Of a stretch of 64,000 nt of DNA, positions 50,352-59,381 are shown piece after piece. The position numbers and the translations under genes are program-made. Within the stretch, counting starts at the first letter, position 1; each line of letters opens with the position of its first letter. Below the pieces are notes generated by a model. That model was not told the origin of the DNA, did no database searches, and saw only the letters and a list, made by a program, of their open reading frames with translations. Origin of the DNA: Akkermansiaceae bacterium (GTDB lineage Bacteria; Verrucomicrobiota; Verrucomicrobiia; Verrucomicrobiales; Akkermansiaceae); NCBI GenBank assembly GCA_029253285.1, contig JAQWZU010000106.1:1-64000 (forward strand), written 5' to 3'.

Positions 50352-50415
50352 CCCCCTCAACCAAAAAAGAGGTCCGCGTCAATTCGCGAAATTAACGGTC
50401 ACCCCCCAACCATGG

Positions 50416-50450
50416 ATGCTCCATGCTCCATGCTCCATGCTCCATGCTCG
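50416..50450. repeat. heptanucleotide tandem repeat (ATGCTCC) x 5 (last copy 1 mismatch)
   Basis: ATGCTCCATGCTCCATGCTCCATGCTCCATGCTCG in the intergenic region. Confidence 0.97.
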
Positions 50451-50533
50451 AAAGCCCAAAGCCATCATAGCAAACCCAAAAGCGACCTCTTCTTTTCCAT
50501 CCTCAAATTCTGCCACAGAATACGCTAGATTTC

Positions 50534-50956
50534 ATGATCCTCACCGAGCCCGTTCACATTAACTTCCACTGCCCTGCCATCGACCCGCTGGGACGGGAAA
50601 ATCTAATTGGTAAACTTCGCTTCCTCAGCGACCACGTCGAACTTTCCTGGCGTATGAAAGGCAACGTCTTCACCGGCGGAAAAAGTGAAATGGAAACGAT
50701 CGACCTGCCATATTCTGAAATCGACCACGTCGAGCTTGTCAAAAAATGGTGGAAGATCCGAAAGCTTATCTTCCGTGTCTCCAACCCCAAACTCCTCGGC
50801 GACATCCCCATGTCCGACATGGGGAAGCTCGAAATGGAAATCGACAAACGCTCCCGTCAGGAAGCCAAAAAGCTCACTTCCCTCATCGACTTCCAACGTT
50901 CCGTCTTCCTCCTTGATGAACAAGACAAACGTCTCACGGCAATGAGGGAGGAGTAA
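50534..50956 (+). CDS. hypothetical protein
   Basis: 140 aa ORF with consistent composition; PH-like beta-rich pattern (RFLSDHVELSWRMKGNVFTGGKSEMETIDLPYSEIDHVEL). Confidence 0.7.
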   Translation: MILTEPVHINFHCPAIDPLGRENLIGKLRFLSDHVELSWRMKGNVFTGGKSEMETIDLPYSEIDHVELVKKWWKIRKLIFRVSNPKLLGDIPMSDMGKLEMEIDKRSRQEAKKLTSLIDFQRSVFLLDEQDKRLTAMREE

Positions 50957-50980
50957 GTCGCTTTCTCACGCAGAGACTCC

Positions 50981-52405
50981 TTATGCAAGGATCGGCTTAA
51001 TCACCTTCCCACCCACATCGGTCAGCCTGAATCGCCGTCCGTTGTAATTATACGTCAGTTTCTCGTGATTGAAGCCCAGCTGATGCAAGATCGTCGCGTG
51101 GATGTCATTCACGTGCGCTTTATCAACGGCAGCGTGATGACCAATTTCATCCGACTCCCCATAACTCACGCCACCTTTCACTCCGCCGCCCGCCATCCAG
51201 GTGGTGAAGCAATGCGGGTTGTGATCGCGACCCGGTTTCTTTGATTTTTGAGTCAACGGAAGGCGTCCAAATTCCCCGCCCCAAATCACAAGAGTATCAT
51301 TGAGCAGCCCACGTTGTTCCAGGTCCGTCAAAAGCCCCGCAATTGGTGTATCGGTCTCGCCAGCGAACTGGCTGTGGTTTCCCTTAATGTCGTTGTGTCC
51401 GTCCCAACTCCGTTGATTTTCCATCCCGCCGGAATAGATCTGCACGAAACGCACTCCTCGTTCAACCATGCGTCGCGCGGTAAGACATTGACGTGCGAAG
51501 TGATCGCATCGCTTCTCGCCTACGCCATAGAGTTTTTTGACATGCTCCGGCTCGCGGTCGATATCGAAAGCTTCGGGCGCGGCATTCTGCATCCGGTAAG
51601 CCAACTCAAAACTCTTAATCCGAGCCTCCAGTTCCGCATCACCGGGACGCTCTTTGATGTGCTCGCCGTTGAGTTTCTTCAACAAGGCTAATTGCCGCAA
51701 CTGCTGGGCATCGCTCATATGCTTGGGTCGATTGAGATTATCAATCGGGTCCCCCTTCGGCTTGAGCCAAGTGCCTTGGTAAACACTCGGCAAAAATCCC
51801 GCACCCCAATTTGCCGCATGACCTTTGGGCAGGCCACGGTCGAGTGGGTCGGACATCACCACGAAAGCCGGCAAGTCACGACTCTCGCTTCCCAGCCCAT
51901 AAGTCACCCACGACCCCACACAGGGCAAGCCCATGCGCGGCTGCCCGGAGTTCATCATAAAGAGCGCCGGACTGTGGTTGTTAGACTCGGTATGCCCCGA
52001 GTGAATGAAAGCCATCTTGTCGACGTGCTCGCCAAGCTTCGGAAAAATCGACGACACCATCTTCCCGCACTCTCCGCGCGGGGTGAACTCGAAGGGCGAC
52101 TTCATCAAGGGCCCGACGGCATTGGCGAAAAATCCAGTATTCTTATCGAAGCCCTCGAGTTCCTTTCCGTCCATCTTCTCGAGCTCCGGCTTATAATCCC
52201 AGGTATCGACCTGACTGGGACCGCCATTGATGAACAACCAAATCACCGACTTGGCCTTCCCTCCGAAATGCCCCTTTTTAGGAGCGAGTGGATCATCAGT
52301 TACAAGAAGCCCCTCATCGGCCAACAAGCTAGCGAGACCAAGGCCACCCAGGCCGGCTCCTGATTTTTGAAGCCAATGACGGCGCGTATAGTGAGGAAGA
52401 TTCAT
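50981..52405 (-). CDS. DUF1501 domain-containing protein
   Basis: YTRRHWLQKSGAGLGGLGLASLLADEG; AKSVIWLFINGGPSQVDTWDYKPELEKMDGKEL; VIWGGEFGRLPLTQKSKKPGRDHNPHCF. Confidence 0.96.
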   Translation of the reverse strand: MNLPHYTRRHWLQKSGAGLGGLGLASLLADEGLLVTDDPLAPKKGHFGGKAKSVIWLFINGGPSQVDTWDYKPELEKMDGKELEGFDKNTGFFANAVGPLMKSPFEFTPRGECGKMVSSIFPKLGEHVDKMAFIHSGHTESNNHSPALFMMNSGQPRMGLPCVGSWVTYGLGSESRDLPAFVVMSDPLDRGLPKGHAANWGAGFLPSVYQGTWLKPKGDPIDNLNRPKHMSDAQQLRQLALLKKLNGEHIKERPGDAELEARIKSFELAYRMQNAAPEAFDIDREPEHVKKLYGVGEKRCDHFARQCLTARRMVERGVRFVQIYSGGMENQRSWDGHNDIKGNHSQFAGETDTPIAGLLTDLEQRGLLNDTLVIWGGEFGRLPLTQKSKKPGRDHNPHCFTTWMAGGGVKGGVSYGESDEIGHHAAVDKAHVNDIHATILHQLGFNHEKLTYNYNGRRFRLTDVGGKVIKPILA

Positions 52406-55400
52406 GGTAGATAAACAAATTCGTTAAGGCTGAAAATGACCTGACAAAGGTCAGCGTAGGCAAGTTGTTTCCCGTTTTTGGTTCCTTGATAAGAAGACGC
52501 CTGAGCATCAATGAACGCGCGGTTATCACGTAACTCCGTTGAGCTTGGGTCACGACTTAGCGTGCGACGGTAGAGTTCGCTAATCGCTTCATCGGTCTCC
52601 TTTTGGGAGACACTTGCCGCCAAAGCGCCCGCCCAACTCACAACCTGCGGATTATTCATGAAGAGCAAGGCCTGGGGTGCGATCGTCGTACTGGGACGAC
52701 TTCCCTGACTCGACAGCGGCTCAGGTTGATCAAAGATCTGCATCATCGGAACGAGCCGACTACGCTTGATCATGAAATAGATACTGCGACGGCGATGCCT
52801 CTCATCCAAAGTCCCCGGTCCATACATTCTGGTGTCCAGTTGCCCGGCCGACGAAAGAATAGAATCACGCACGATTTCGGCTTCGAGACGTCGCGGAGTG
52901 AAGCGCCAGAGGAATTGATTATCGGGATCAGCCGCAACTTTCTTCGGCGAGGGCGCACTGCTTTGTTGCCAGGTCGCACTGAGCATGATGTCGCGATGTA
53001 AGGCTTTCACATCCCATCCGCTCGCAATAAACTGTCGAGCCATGTAATCCAACAACTCCGGATGCGAGGGAAGCTTTCCTTGCAGACCAAAGTCGTTCGG
53101 GGTCGATACGATTCCCCTTCCAAAGTGATGATGCCAAATACGATTCACTGCCACCCGCGCCAACAAGTGGCCTGCGCCATTCTCGACATCCGTCATCCAG
53201 TTCGCCAATCCGGTGCGACGATAACTCGTACGCTTCCAATCAGCCGGAGGCTGCTCCTGCCAATCAGCACTGGCCTTGCCATCATTCATGAGCACCTGAA
53301 GAAAACCCGCATTTGCCACACCCTTTTTCTGATTCGGATCGCCTCGACTTAGGAAATGTGTCTTAGGATAAAAATGCGGGAAACCGCGGCCATCGGCATG
53401 ATGTTTTGTTGGCTTAAACCCTTCGCTGGTCACCTGCACTTTGGTCACGCTGGGCTTGGGCTTGGTTCCGGGGGAATTTCTGACAGCCGCATCCAGCTTC
53501 ACCCATTCCGGGATTGAAATGAGGTATTGCTGAAAGAGCACCTCTCGCTGTTTCTCATCAAGCGTTCCTTTCGCCAAAGCCTCAAGAGCCGCGCTGATCG
53601 CACCGTCTTTTCCACCGCCCACTTTCACTGAAGGCGCAGGATTTCCACTCACCGAAAGACGGAATCTTCCCAAGCTATGCTGTGTGTTATTGGAAAACCT
53701 CAGTTCCACCTCCAGCATCTCTCCGCTATTAAGCTTCGTTACCTTCTCTAACTCAAAAACCGCAGCCTGATCTTTCCCAATCCCTCCTGAATCCACAGCC
53801 CAACCAGTCCCATTGAAATCTTTGTCAATCGACGAAGCCACCGAGAGATTACTCTTATTTTGTTGATGCGTCGCTTTCGCGCCGACCAATTTCAGCTCCC
53901 GTTTTTTCCCGTCGCGAGAAACCGCCAAAAGCTTGAGATTGCTCAATGCAAAATTCCCATTACTCGCTCGCCCCGGTCCCTTTCGCTTCATCGAGGAATC
54001 AGTCAAGGCCTCCACGCGGAGAAATCGCATCATCCCCGAAGGAGGTGCCGATCCGACTGTATAGGTCTCCTTCGCCCCTGCTGCCCCCACCGCCAATATC
54101 GCACCGTCGGCTTGCTGTTTCAGCTTGGTTGCCTTGTGACTGGAAACGGCACTCTTCACGCCAAGGTTCATCCACTCACTTTGCGCCACCGAAGAACGAG
54201 CACCGGTCTTGAGCCACTCTTTAAATGAATTTACCAGCTTGGGATTCGCTTCAAATGCCGCGCGAGCATTCACTGACTGATCGCACCTCACCTGCCACTC
54301 CTTCAAGGCCAACTGATATTCTTCAGAATCCAAATCAACATCGATCTCACTGCGAATCGTCGTGGTGAAGTTCGCCACAAAACGATAGTAATCCTTGACC
54401 GGAATGGGATCAAACTTGTGATCATGGCAACGGGCACATCCGATGGTCAGCCCCAACATCGCCGTGCCAGTCGTGGCGGCCATGTCGTCCAATTCATCGT
54501 AACGCGCGCTTTCAAATTCCTTCTCCGTCAGCTGCGTCGGAAAGACACCCGCTCCTAAAAAACCCGTCGCCATCATCGCGAGCGGATTCTCCGGATCGAT
54601 CTCGTCGCCCGCGACTTGCAACCGAACAAATTCATCCCAGGGCATGTTCGCGTTGAGCGCCTTGATCACAAAATCGCGATAGTGGTAAGCATACTTACGG
54701 TTGTAATCCTGCTCAAAGCCATGGCTCTCCGCAAAGCGCGCCGCATCCAACCAATGCCGCGCCCAACGCTCTCCATAGTGCGGGCTGGCGAGAAGTTCAT
54801 CCACCAAGTCCACATGGCTCATCGAAAGCGCCGCCTTCAATTGCTCTGCGGTCGGCGGCAATCCAATCACCGATAAATACGCCCGCCGAATCCGATCTCG
54901 ATCCTTGGCCTGCGAATTGGGAAGCAGATTATTTTCCTGCAATTTTGCCGCGACGAATTGGTCAATCTCCCCCTTCACCCATTTCCCTCCAGCCTTCGGC
55001 GGCGTCACCTTGGCCAGCGGCTTAAACGACCAAAACTCACGATCACTATCCGTCACCCTCATCTCAGCAGGACGATCGCCCTTCTTCTCAAGCAGCGGCT
55101 TGTCATAAGGTGCGCCCAGCGCGATCCACTTCTCAAAATCTGCGATCAGGGAATCAGGTAGCTTGTCCTTCTTCGGCGGCATCTCCAGGTCCTCTTCCTC
55201 ATGTCGGATCAAAGTGAGTAAATAACTCTCTCCCGGCTTTTCCAAATCAATGGCATCCTCCGAATCCCCGCCTTCCAACAACAAATCCCGCGTTGAGAGA
55301 TCCAATCCCGAGCGAACCTTCTCATCCCCGTGGCATTTCAGACAATTGTCGATCAGGGCCGGACGAATCGTCTTTTGAAACAAGGCAGTCCCCTCCTTCA

Positions 55401-55479
55401 TCTTCTCGGCATGCCCTTCCTGGGACAATGCCGGACTACCTAAGAGAACAACCGCGATAGTAAGGACTTGTTTGCGCAT
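52402..55479 (-). CDS. PSCyt1 / DUF1549 / DUF1553 domain-containing protein
   Basis: CLKCHGDEKVRSGLDLSTRD; WARHWLDAARFAESHGFEQDYNRKYAYHYRDFVIKALN; GCARCHDHKFDPI; NRIWHHHFGRGIV. Confidence 0.96.
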   Translation of the reverse strand: MRKQVLTIAVVLLGSPALSQEGHAEKMKEGTALFQKTIRPALIDNCLKCHGDEKVRSGLDLSTRDLLLEGGDSEDAIDLEKPGESYLLTLIRHEEEDLEMPPKKDKLPDSLIADFEKWIALGAPYDKPLLEKKGDRPAEMRVTDSDREFWSFKPLAKVTPPKAGGKWVKGEIDQFVAAKLQENNLLPNSQAKDRDRIRRAYLSVIGLPPTAEQLKAALSMSHVDLVDELLASPHYGERWARHWLDAARFAESHGFEQDYNRKYAYHYRDFVIKALNANMPWDEFVRLQVAGDEIDPENPLAMMATGFLGAGVFPTQLTEKEFESARYDELDDMAATTGTAMLGLTIGCARCHDHKFDPIPVKDYYRFVANFTTTIRSEIDVDLDSEEYQLALKEWQVRCDQSVNARAAFEANPKLVNSFKEWLKTGARSSVAQSEWMNLGVKSAVSSHKATKLKQQADGAILAVGAAGAKETYTVGSAPPSGMMRFLRVEALTDSSMKRKGPGRASNGNFALSNLKLLAVSRDGKKRELKLVGAKATHQQNKSNLSVASSIDKDFNGTGWAVDSGGIGKDQAAVFELEKVTKLNSGEMLEVELRFSNNTQHSLGRFRLSVSGNPAPSVKVGGGKDGAISAALEALAKGTLDEKQREVLFQQYLISIPEWVKLDAAVRNSPGTKPKPSVTKVQVTSEGFKPTKHHADGRGFPHFYPKTHFLSRGDPNQKKGVANAGFLQVLMNDGKASADWQEQPPADWKRTSYRRTGLANWMTDVENGAGHLLARVAVNRIWHHHFGRGIVSTPNDFGLQGKLPSHPELLDYMARQFIASGWDVKALHRDIMLSATWQQSSAPSPKKVAADPDNQFLWRFTPRRLEAEIVRDSILSSAGQLDTRMYGPGTLDERHRRRSIYFMIKRSRLVPMMQIFDQPEPLSSQGSRPSTTIAPQALLFMNNPQVVSWAGALAASVSQKETDEAISELYRRTLSRDPSSTELRDNRAFIDAQASSYQGTKNGKQLAYADLCQVIFSLNEFVYLP

Positions 55480-55749
55480 AGAATTCAGACCAGTGATCAG
55501 TAGTTTCCCATTTACGCCCCACCCATGGCAATCTCTATCAAGAGCCCACTACGAAAAAAGAGAGACTTTTACCGCCAGCTGCGCTGGTGCGAACCTTGGT
55601 TCCAAGAGGCCATCGACCGCCTGAAGAAAGAACGCGGAGAGACGAATCGGGAGAATGGAAATCAGAAATTATATTTTTCTCACTCCCCCCCCCGGCCAGC
55701 TAGGACTTTCCTACCGCGGTCTCATCCTGCCTCAACAACAAAAAACGAG

Positions 55750-55825
55750 TGGTACGGGATGACGGACTCGAACCGCCGACATACTCGGTGTAAACGAGTC
55801 GCTCTACCAACTGAGCTAATCCCGC
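55750..55825 (-). tRNA. tRNA-Val (anticodon UAC), CCA encoded
   Basis: GCGGGAT TA GCTC AGTTGGTAG AGC G ACTCG TTTACAC CGAGT ATGTC GGCGG TTCGAGT CCGTC ATCCCGT A CCA; full cloverleaf, G1-U72 wobble. Confidence 0.95.
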
Positions 55826-55927
55826 ATGGACCACTCGGACGGGCGGACTTTAATCAGAAGCCTGGGGGGCGATCAAGCGATTTGCGCGCTTGTGTGTCAC
55901 TAAATTCGGTGATTTCTTTCGCGCGCC

Positions 55928-56392
55928 ATGCATTTGCGCTTCACGGAAGAAGAACTCGCCACTCTCGTAGAGATGGTCAGCCTGGCTGCGGAGGTGGCAA
56001 ACTTAAACCCTGAAGAGAGCGGATCAGCTGATTTGGCGCGCTTTGAGGCTGTCGAAAGCAAGGTTCTCGAGTCGGCCAAGCACGCCGGGATGGCGGAATG
56101 GATCGAGTTCGACCAGCAACGGAGCAAGAACCGCGTGACGGAGAAATTCCAGGCCAATTCCTATTTCCAGCGCTGCATCGAAGAGTTCCGTAATGCCCAT
56201 TTCTGGGAAGAACTCATGATTCGTCTCGCCGAGCGGGATCTCATCAAGGAGATGGGCGAAGAAGCCTATCTCGCGATGAACGAAGAAGCCCGCCGCAAAA
56301 AAGCCGAGCCCCGCGAAAAGCGCTATTGGGCCAAATTCCAAAAAAAAGGAATCAGCCCGCTCCATTGGGTGGAACCCAACGAAGACCTCTAA
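55928..56392 (+). CDS. hypothetical protein
   Basis: 154 aa charged, helical; MHLRFTEEELATLVEMVSLAAEVANLN. Confidence 0.75.
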   Translation: MHLRFTEEELATLVEMVSLAAEVANLNPEESGSADLARFEAVESKVLESAKHAGMAEWIEFDQQRSKNRVTEKFQANSYFQRCIEEFRNAHFWEELMIRLAERDLIKEMGEEAYLAMNEEARRKKAEPREKRYWAKFQKKGISPLHWVEPNEDL

Positions 56393-56441
56393 GTCGCGTT
56401 TCTGCGTTTTCATTCCCCAACTTCTCCCCCATCTTTCTGTC

Positions 56442-57473
56442 GTGATCACGCGACGAAAGACCTTTTACCCGATCTCGGATTCCCTCCGAAACTATCTCGC
56501 GCACTACGGCCGGCTTTCTGAAGTCCCTCTCGTCTACGACGAACTCCTCCGCTTCACCGGCTCCATCCCCTACGAAAACCCCAAAGGCGAGGAAACTCTC
56601 TGGCTGGAGGTAATGTATCCTCCCGAGGTTATGGCCGAGCTCCGACCCAAGCTCACCAGGATCTATTCCATGCTCAAAATCGGCGACGACTTGAGCCTCG
56701 CCGATCACCTTACTGTTGAGCGCATCGACTTCGGCGAGTTTGGAAACTCCCGCCCATTCCGCATCCGCATCACCAACCTCTTTAACGGCAACTCGGATTA
56801 TTATTATGTCAAACACGCCGATGCTTCCCGACTCTTTGGCCTGGAGCTGGAACACATCCTCTCGCCCAACCGCATCAACTACCTCGTCAATGGCAACACC
56901 TTGATCGAGGAACACATCGCAGGCGTTCCGGGCGATGTCTTCATTCGCGACTACCTCTCCGACCCGGCCCTCAATCACGTCCGGGTCGCCAAGGAATTTG
57001 TCAAATTCGGCGAACGTTGCTTTCTTCGTATGCTCGGCGACATGCGCACGGTGAATTACGTTGTCGATATCACGCCTGACTTCGAGGAAGTGCAATACCG
57101 CGTTCGTCCCATTGACTTCGATCAACAATCATACGAAGGCAAGCTCTCGGTCTACCGCGCCCACATGTTTCCTGACAACCGTCCGGTGGAAGAGTTGGTG
57201 CGCTCCCACCTCAACGATCAAACGATACTGCAATACCGCGCCGAAGAGCACCTCCAAATGAGCCGTCGGGCCAAAGTCGAACGCAATCGCCTCAAAGCCG
57301 TCCTCACCGTAATGAATCGCACCAACCTAGCGCCTCACGAACACGTGGTGGAACTCCGCGAAGCGATGGTCGAGCGCTATGGCTCGCACGCCTTCGAGGC
57401 CTGTGAATCGATGGGAGCCCTGACCGCGACCCACCTCCAACAAGTCCTCGACCTTACTCCACGCCGAAGTTGA
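56442..57473 (+). CDS. conserved-looking protein of unknown function
   Basis: 343 aa without recognised domain; TLIEEHIAGVPGDVFIRDYL, RVRPIDFDQQSYEGKLSVYRAHMFPDNRPVEELV. Confidence 0.8.
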   Translation: MITRRKTFYPISDSLRNYLAHYGRLSEVPLVYDELLRFTGSIPYENPKGEETLWLEVMYPPEVMAELRPKLTRIYSMLKIGDDLSLADHLTVERIDFGEFGNSRPFRIRITNLFNGNSDYYYVKHADASRLFGLELEHILSPNRINYLVNGNTLIEEHIAGVPGDVFIRDYLSDPALNHVRVAKEFVKFGERCFLRMLGDMRTVNYVVDITPDFEEVQYRVRPIDFDQQSYEGKLSVYRAHMFPDNRPVEELVRSHLNDQTILQYRAEEHLQMSRRAKVERNRLKAVLTVMNRTNLAPHEHVVELREAMVERYGSHAFEACESMGALTATHLQQVLDLTPRRS

Positions 57474-58269
57474 CGAAGCAATCACGCTCGCCCAATTTGT
57501 CGTTATTGGCCCACCAGTAAATCGTGAGTCCCCGATAAATCTCGCTCTTCGCCTCCACTTCAAGAACCCCGATTTTTTCGCTTCCTTGCTCGATCACAAA
57601 TGAATCGGAGCCATATTGCTTGGACTTAATTTCGAGTTCACTCATTCCCGCGGCAAAGTGCTTTTCATCGTTGAGATCCACCTCGGTGTCAGAGAATTTC
57701 ACCTTCACCTTCTTACCGTCCTTGAGGCGTTTTCCGATAAAGACATCACTCCTGATGGCCTTCTCGATTTTTTCTTCTTCAGTATCACTCTTAATGCTGT
57801 GGAAAGCTCGCAAGGAAAACTTTAAGCCCACCCGGATCGGGTTCTCGGTCTTTTTCTCGACCACCTTTGGCTTCACCATGACGCCCTTGCTCGAAACGGC
57901 ATGCACAAATTCCACCTTGGTATCGCCCGTCACCGTCACCGTGAAATCAACCGGCTTTTTCGAATTTAGAATCGCCTCTTTGGCCGTAGTGGTAAATGGA
58001 TCCTCTGAGATTGGCCTGCGGGTCACCCATTTCCCTTTGATCTCTTCCTGCACAACGAAGTTAAGCTTCACCTCCTTATGAGAGGTCCGGGTCTTTCCTT
58101 TTTTGGGGTGTAGGAGCCCCTCGAGATCTTCGGAACCAACACCATAGTCATACTTGCGGCCATCCCAGCCAATGAAATATCCGAGCCATTCCGTGCGGTC
58201 GGCATGAACGGGAAGTTCCGCGAATGCGGAGGAGGTCAGGATGGCGAGGAGGGTCAGCGTGCGTTTCAT
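57454..58269 (-). CDS. secreted hypothetical protein
   Basis: 271 aa, signal peptide MKRTLTLLAILTSSAFA; beta-rich. Confidence 0.7.
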   Translation of the reverse strand: MKRTLTLLAILTSSAFAELPVHADRTEWLGYFIGWDGRKYDYGVGSEDLEGLLHPKKGKTRTSHKEVKLNFVVQEEIKGKWVTRRPISEDPFTTTAKEAILNSKKPVDFTVTVTGDTKVEFVHAVSSKGVMVKPKVVEKKTENPIRVGLKFSLRAFHSIKSDTEEEKIEKAIRSDVFIGKRLKDGKKVKVKFSDTEVDLNDEKHFAAGMSELEIKSKQYGSDSFVIEQGSEKIGVLEVEAKSEIYRGLTIYWWANNDKLGERDCFVNFGVE

Positions 58270-58357
58270 ACCGAAAACTCTAGCGAGAGATTTTCAGCCT
58301 GCCAGCGAAAATCGCCTTGCCGGGAATACCCACCCTCCCCGACGCGCTTATTCCTCG

Positions 58358-58642
58358 ATGAAACGTCTTCTTCTCGCTTTCTTTCTTCTCGCCGACTGCT
58401 AGGCCGAAGCCGGACCGGTGGAAATCGGCACCGTCAAGTGATCCCGCGATCTCGATAAATCCCTCACCTCCCCCAAAGAGAGCGGAAAACCGGTCCTCAT
58501 TCTCTTCCAGGAAGTGCCTAAATTAAGTAGCTGGAAGGACCGCATCAACACGCGGGCCGGCGTGGCCAAGCGAATGATCAAGACGCCAGAAAAGAAAAAG
58601 CGCCCGGTTCCAGAGGAACTCAAGGCGCTTGTAAAAAGATGA
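58358..58642 (+). pseudogene. decayed secreted thioredoxin-like gene
   Basis: Single frame MKRLLLAFFLLADC*AEAGPVEIGTVK*SRDLDKSLTSPKESGKPVLILFQEVP-KLSSWKDRINTRAGVAKRMIKTPEKKKRPVPEELKALVKR*: two in-frame stops and apparent loss of the central domain. Confidence 0.65.
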
Positions 58643-58655
58643 ATCGAACGACCGC

Positions 58656-59270
58656 TTACTTGGTAGCCGCAAAGTTTGCTGCGACGACGTCCCAGTTGAC
58701 GACATTCCAGAATGCGGAAATATAGTCGGGACGACGGTTTTGGTAGTTCAGGTAGTAAGCATGCTCCCAGACGTCGAGTCCAAGAATCGGAGTGCAGCTA
58801 CAAACGCCGGCAGCCTCGCCCATGAGCGGGTTGTCCTGGTTGGGAGTGGAACAAACTCCTAGAGTTCCGTCAGCCTTGACGCCAAGCCAGGCCCAGCCGG
58901 AACCGAAGCGAGTCGCGCCAGCTTTGGCGAACTCAGCCTTGAATTCGTCGAGTGATCCGAAGGCCGCGTCGATGGCCGCTGCGAGATCGCCCGAAGGAGC
59001 GCTCGCCCCACCGGGAGCGATGACCTGCCAGAAAAGGCTGTGGTTGAAATGTCCGCCGCCATTATTGCGAAGAGCAGGAATGTCCGCGATCTTGGCCTGA
59101 AGGTCGACCAGCGAAAGATCCGCCAGCTCGGCATTGCCTTCGAGAGCGGTGTTGAGGTTGGTCACGTAAGCATTGTGGTGCTTTCCGTGGTGAATTTCCA
59201 TCGTCTGTGCGTCGATGTGCGGCTCGAGAGCGTCGTGAGCGTATCCCAGCTCGGGAAGTGAATGTGCCAT
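58656..59270 (-). CDS. superoxide dismutase (Fe/Mn family)
   Basis: [69 protein letters not shown]. Confidence 0.97.
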   Translation of the reverse strand: MAHSLPELGYAHDALEPHIDAQTMEIHHGKHHNAYVTNLNTALEGNAELADLSLVDLQAKIADIPALRNNGGGHFNHSLFWQVIAPGGASAPSGDLAAAIDAAFGSLDEFKAEFAKAGATRFGSGWAWLGVKADGTLGVCSTPNQDNPLMGEAAGVCSCTPILGLDVWEHAYYLNYQNRRPDYISAFWNVVNWDVVAANFAATK

Positions 59271-59381
59271 GGTTTTAATGAATTGTTTGATTTTGACGAC
59301 CTGTGCTCACAGAGTGAGACGCGCCGTCGCTGGCAAGGAAAGCACCTTCCGCGACAACCGCAAGAGACAAACATCCTCGAA

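Noticed and set aside
49558-50562. 334 aa plus-strand ORF in an alternative frame over the PHP-domain gene
   Set aside because: Ser/Pro/Thr-rich out-of-frame translation of a conserved gene
55685-55693. C9 homopolymer tract as a phase-variation switch
   Set aside because: Lies in a non-coding stretch near the tRNA with no supported ORF or promoter depending on it
55525-56013. 162 aa ORF upstream of and through the tRNA-Val gene
   Set aside because: Runs through the tRNA on the opposite strand and overlaps the 55928 gene; at most a short N-terminal peptide could be real
58358-58642. Selenoprotein with UGA recoding
   Set aside because: An in-frame TAG is also present, the TGA sits where a Trp is expected, and no SECIS-like hairpin was evident
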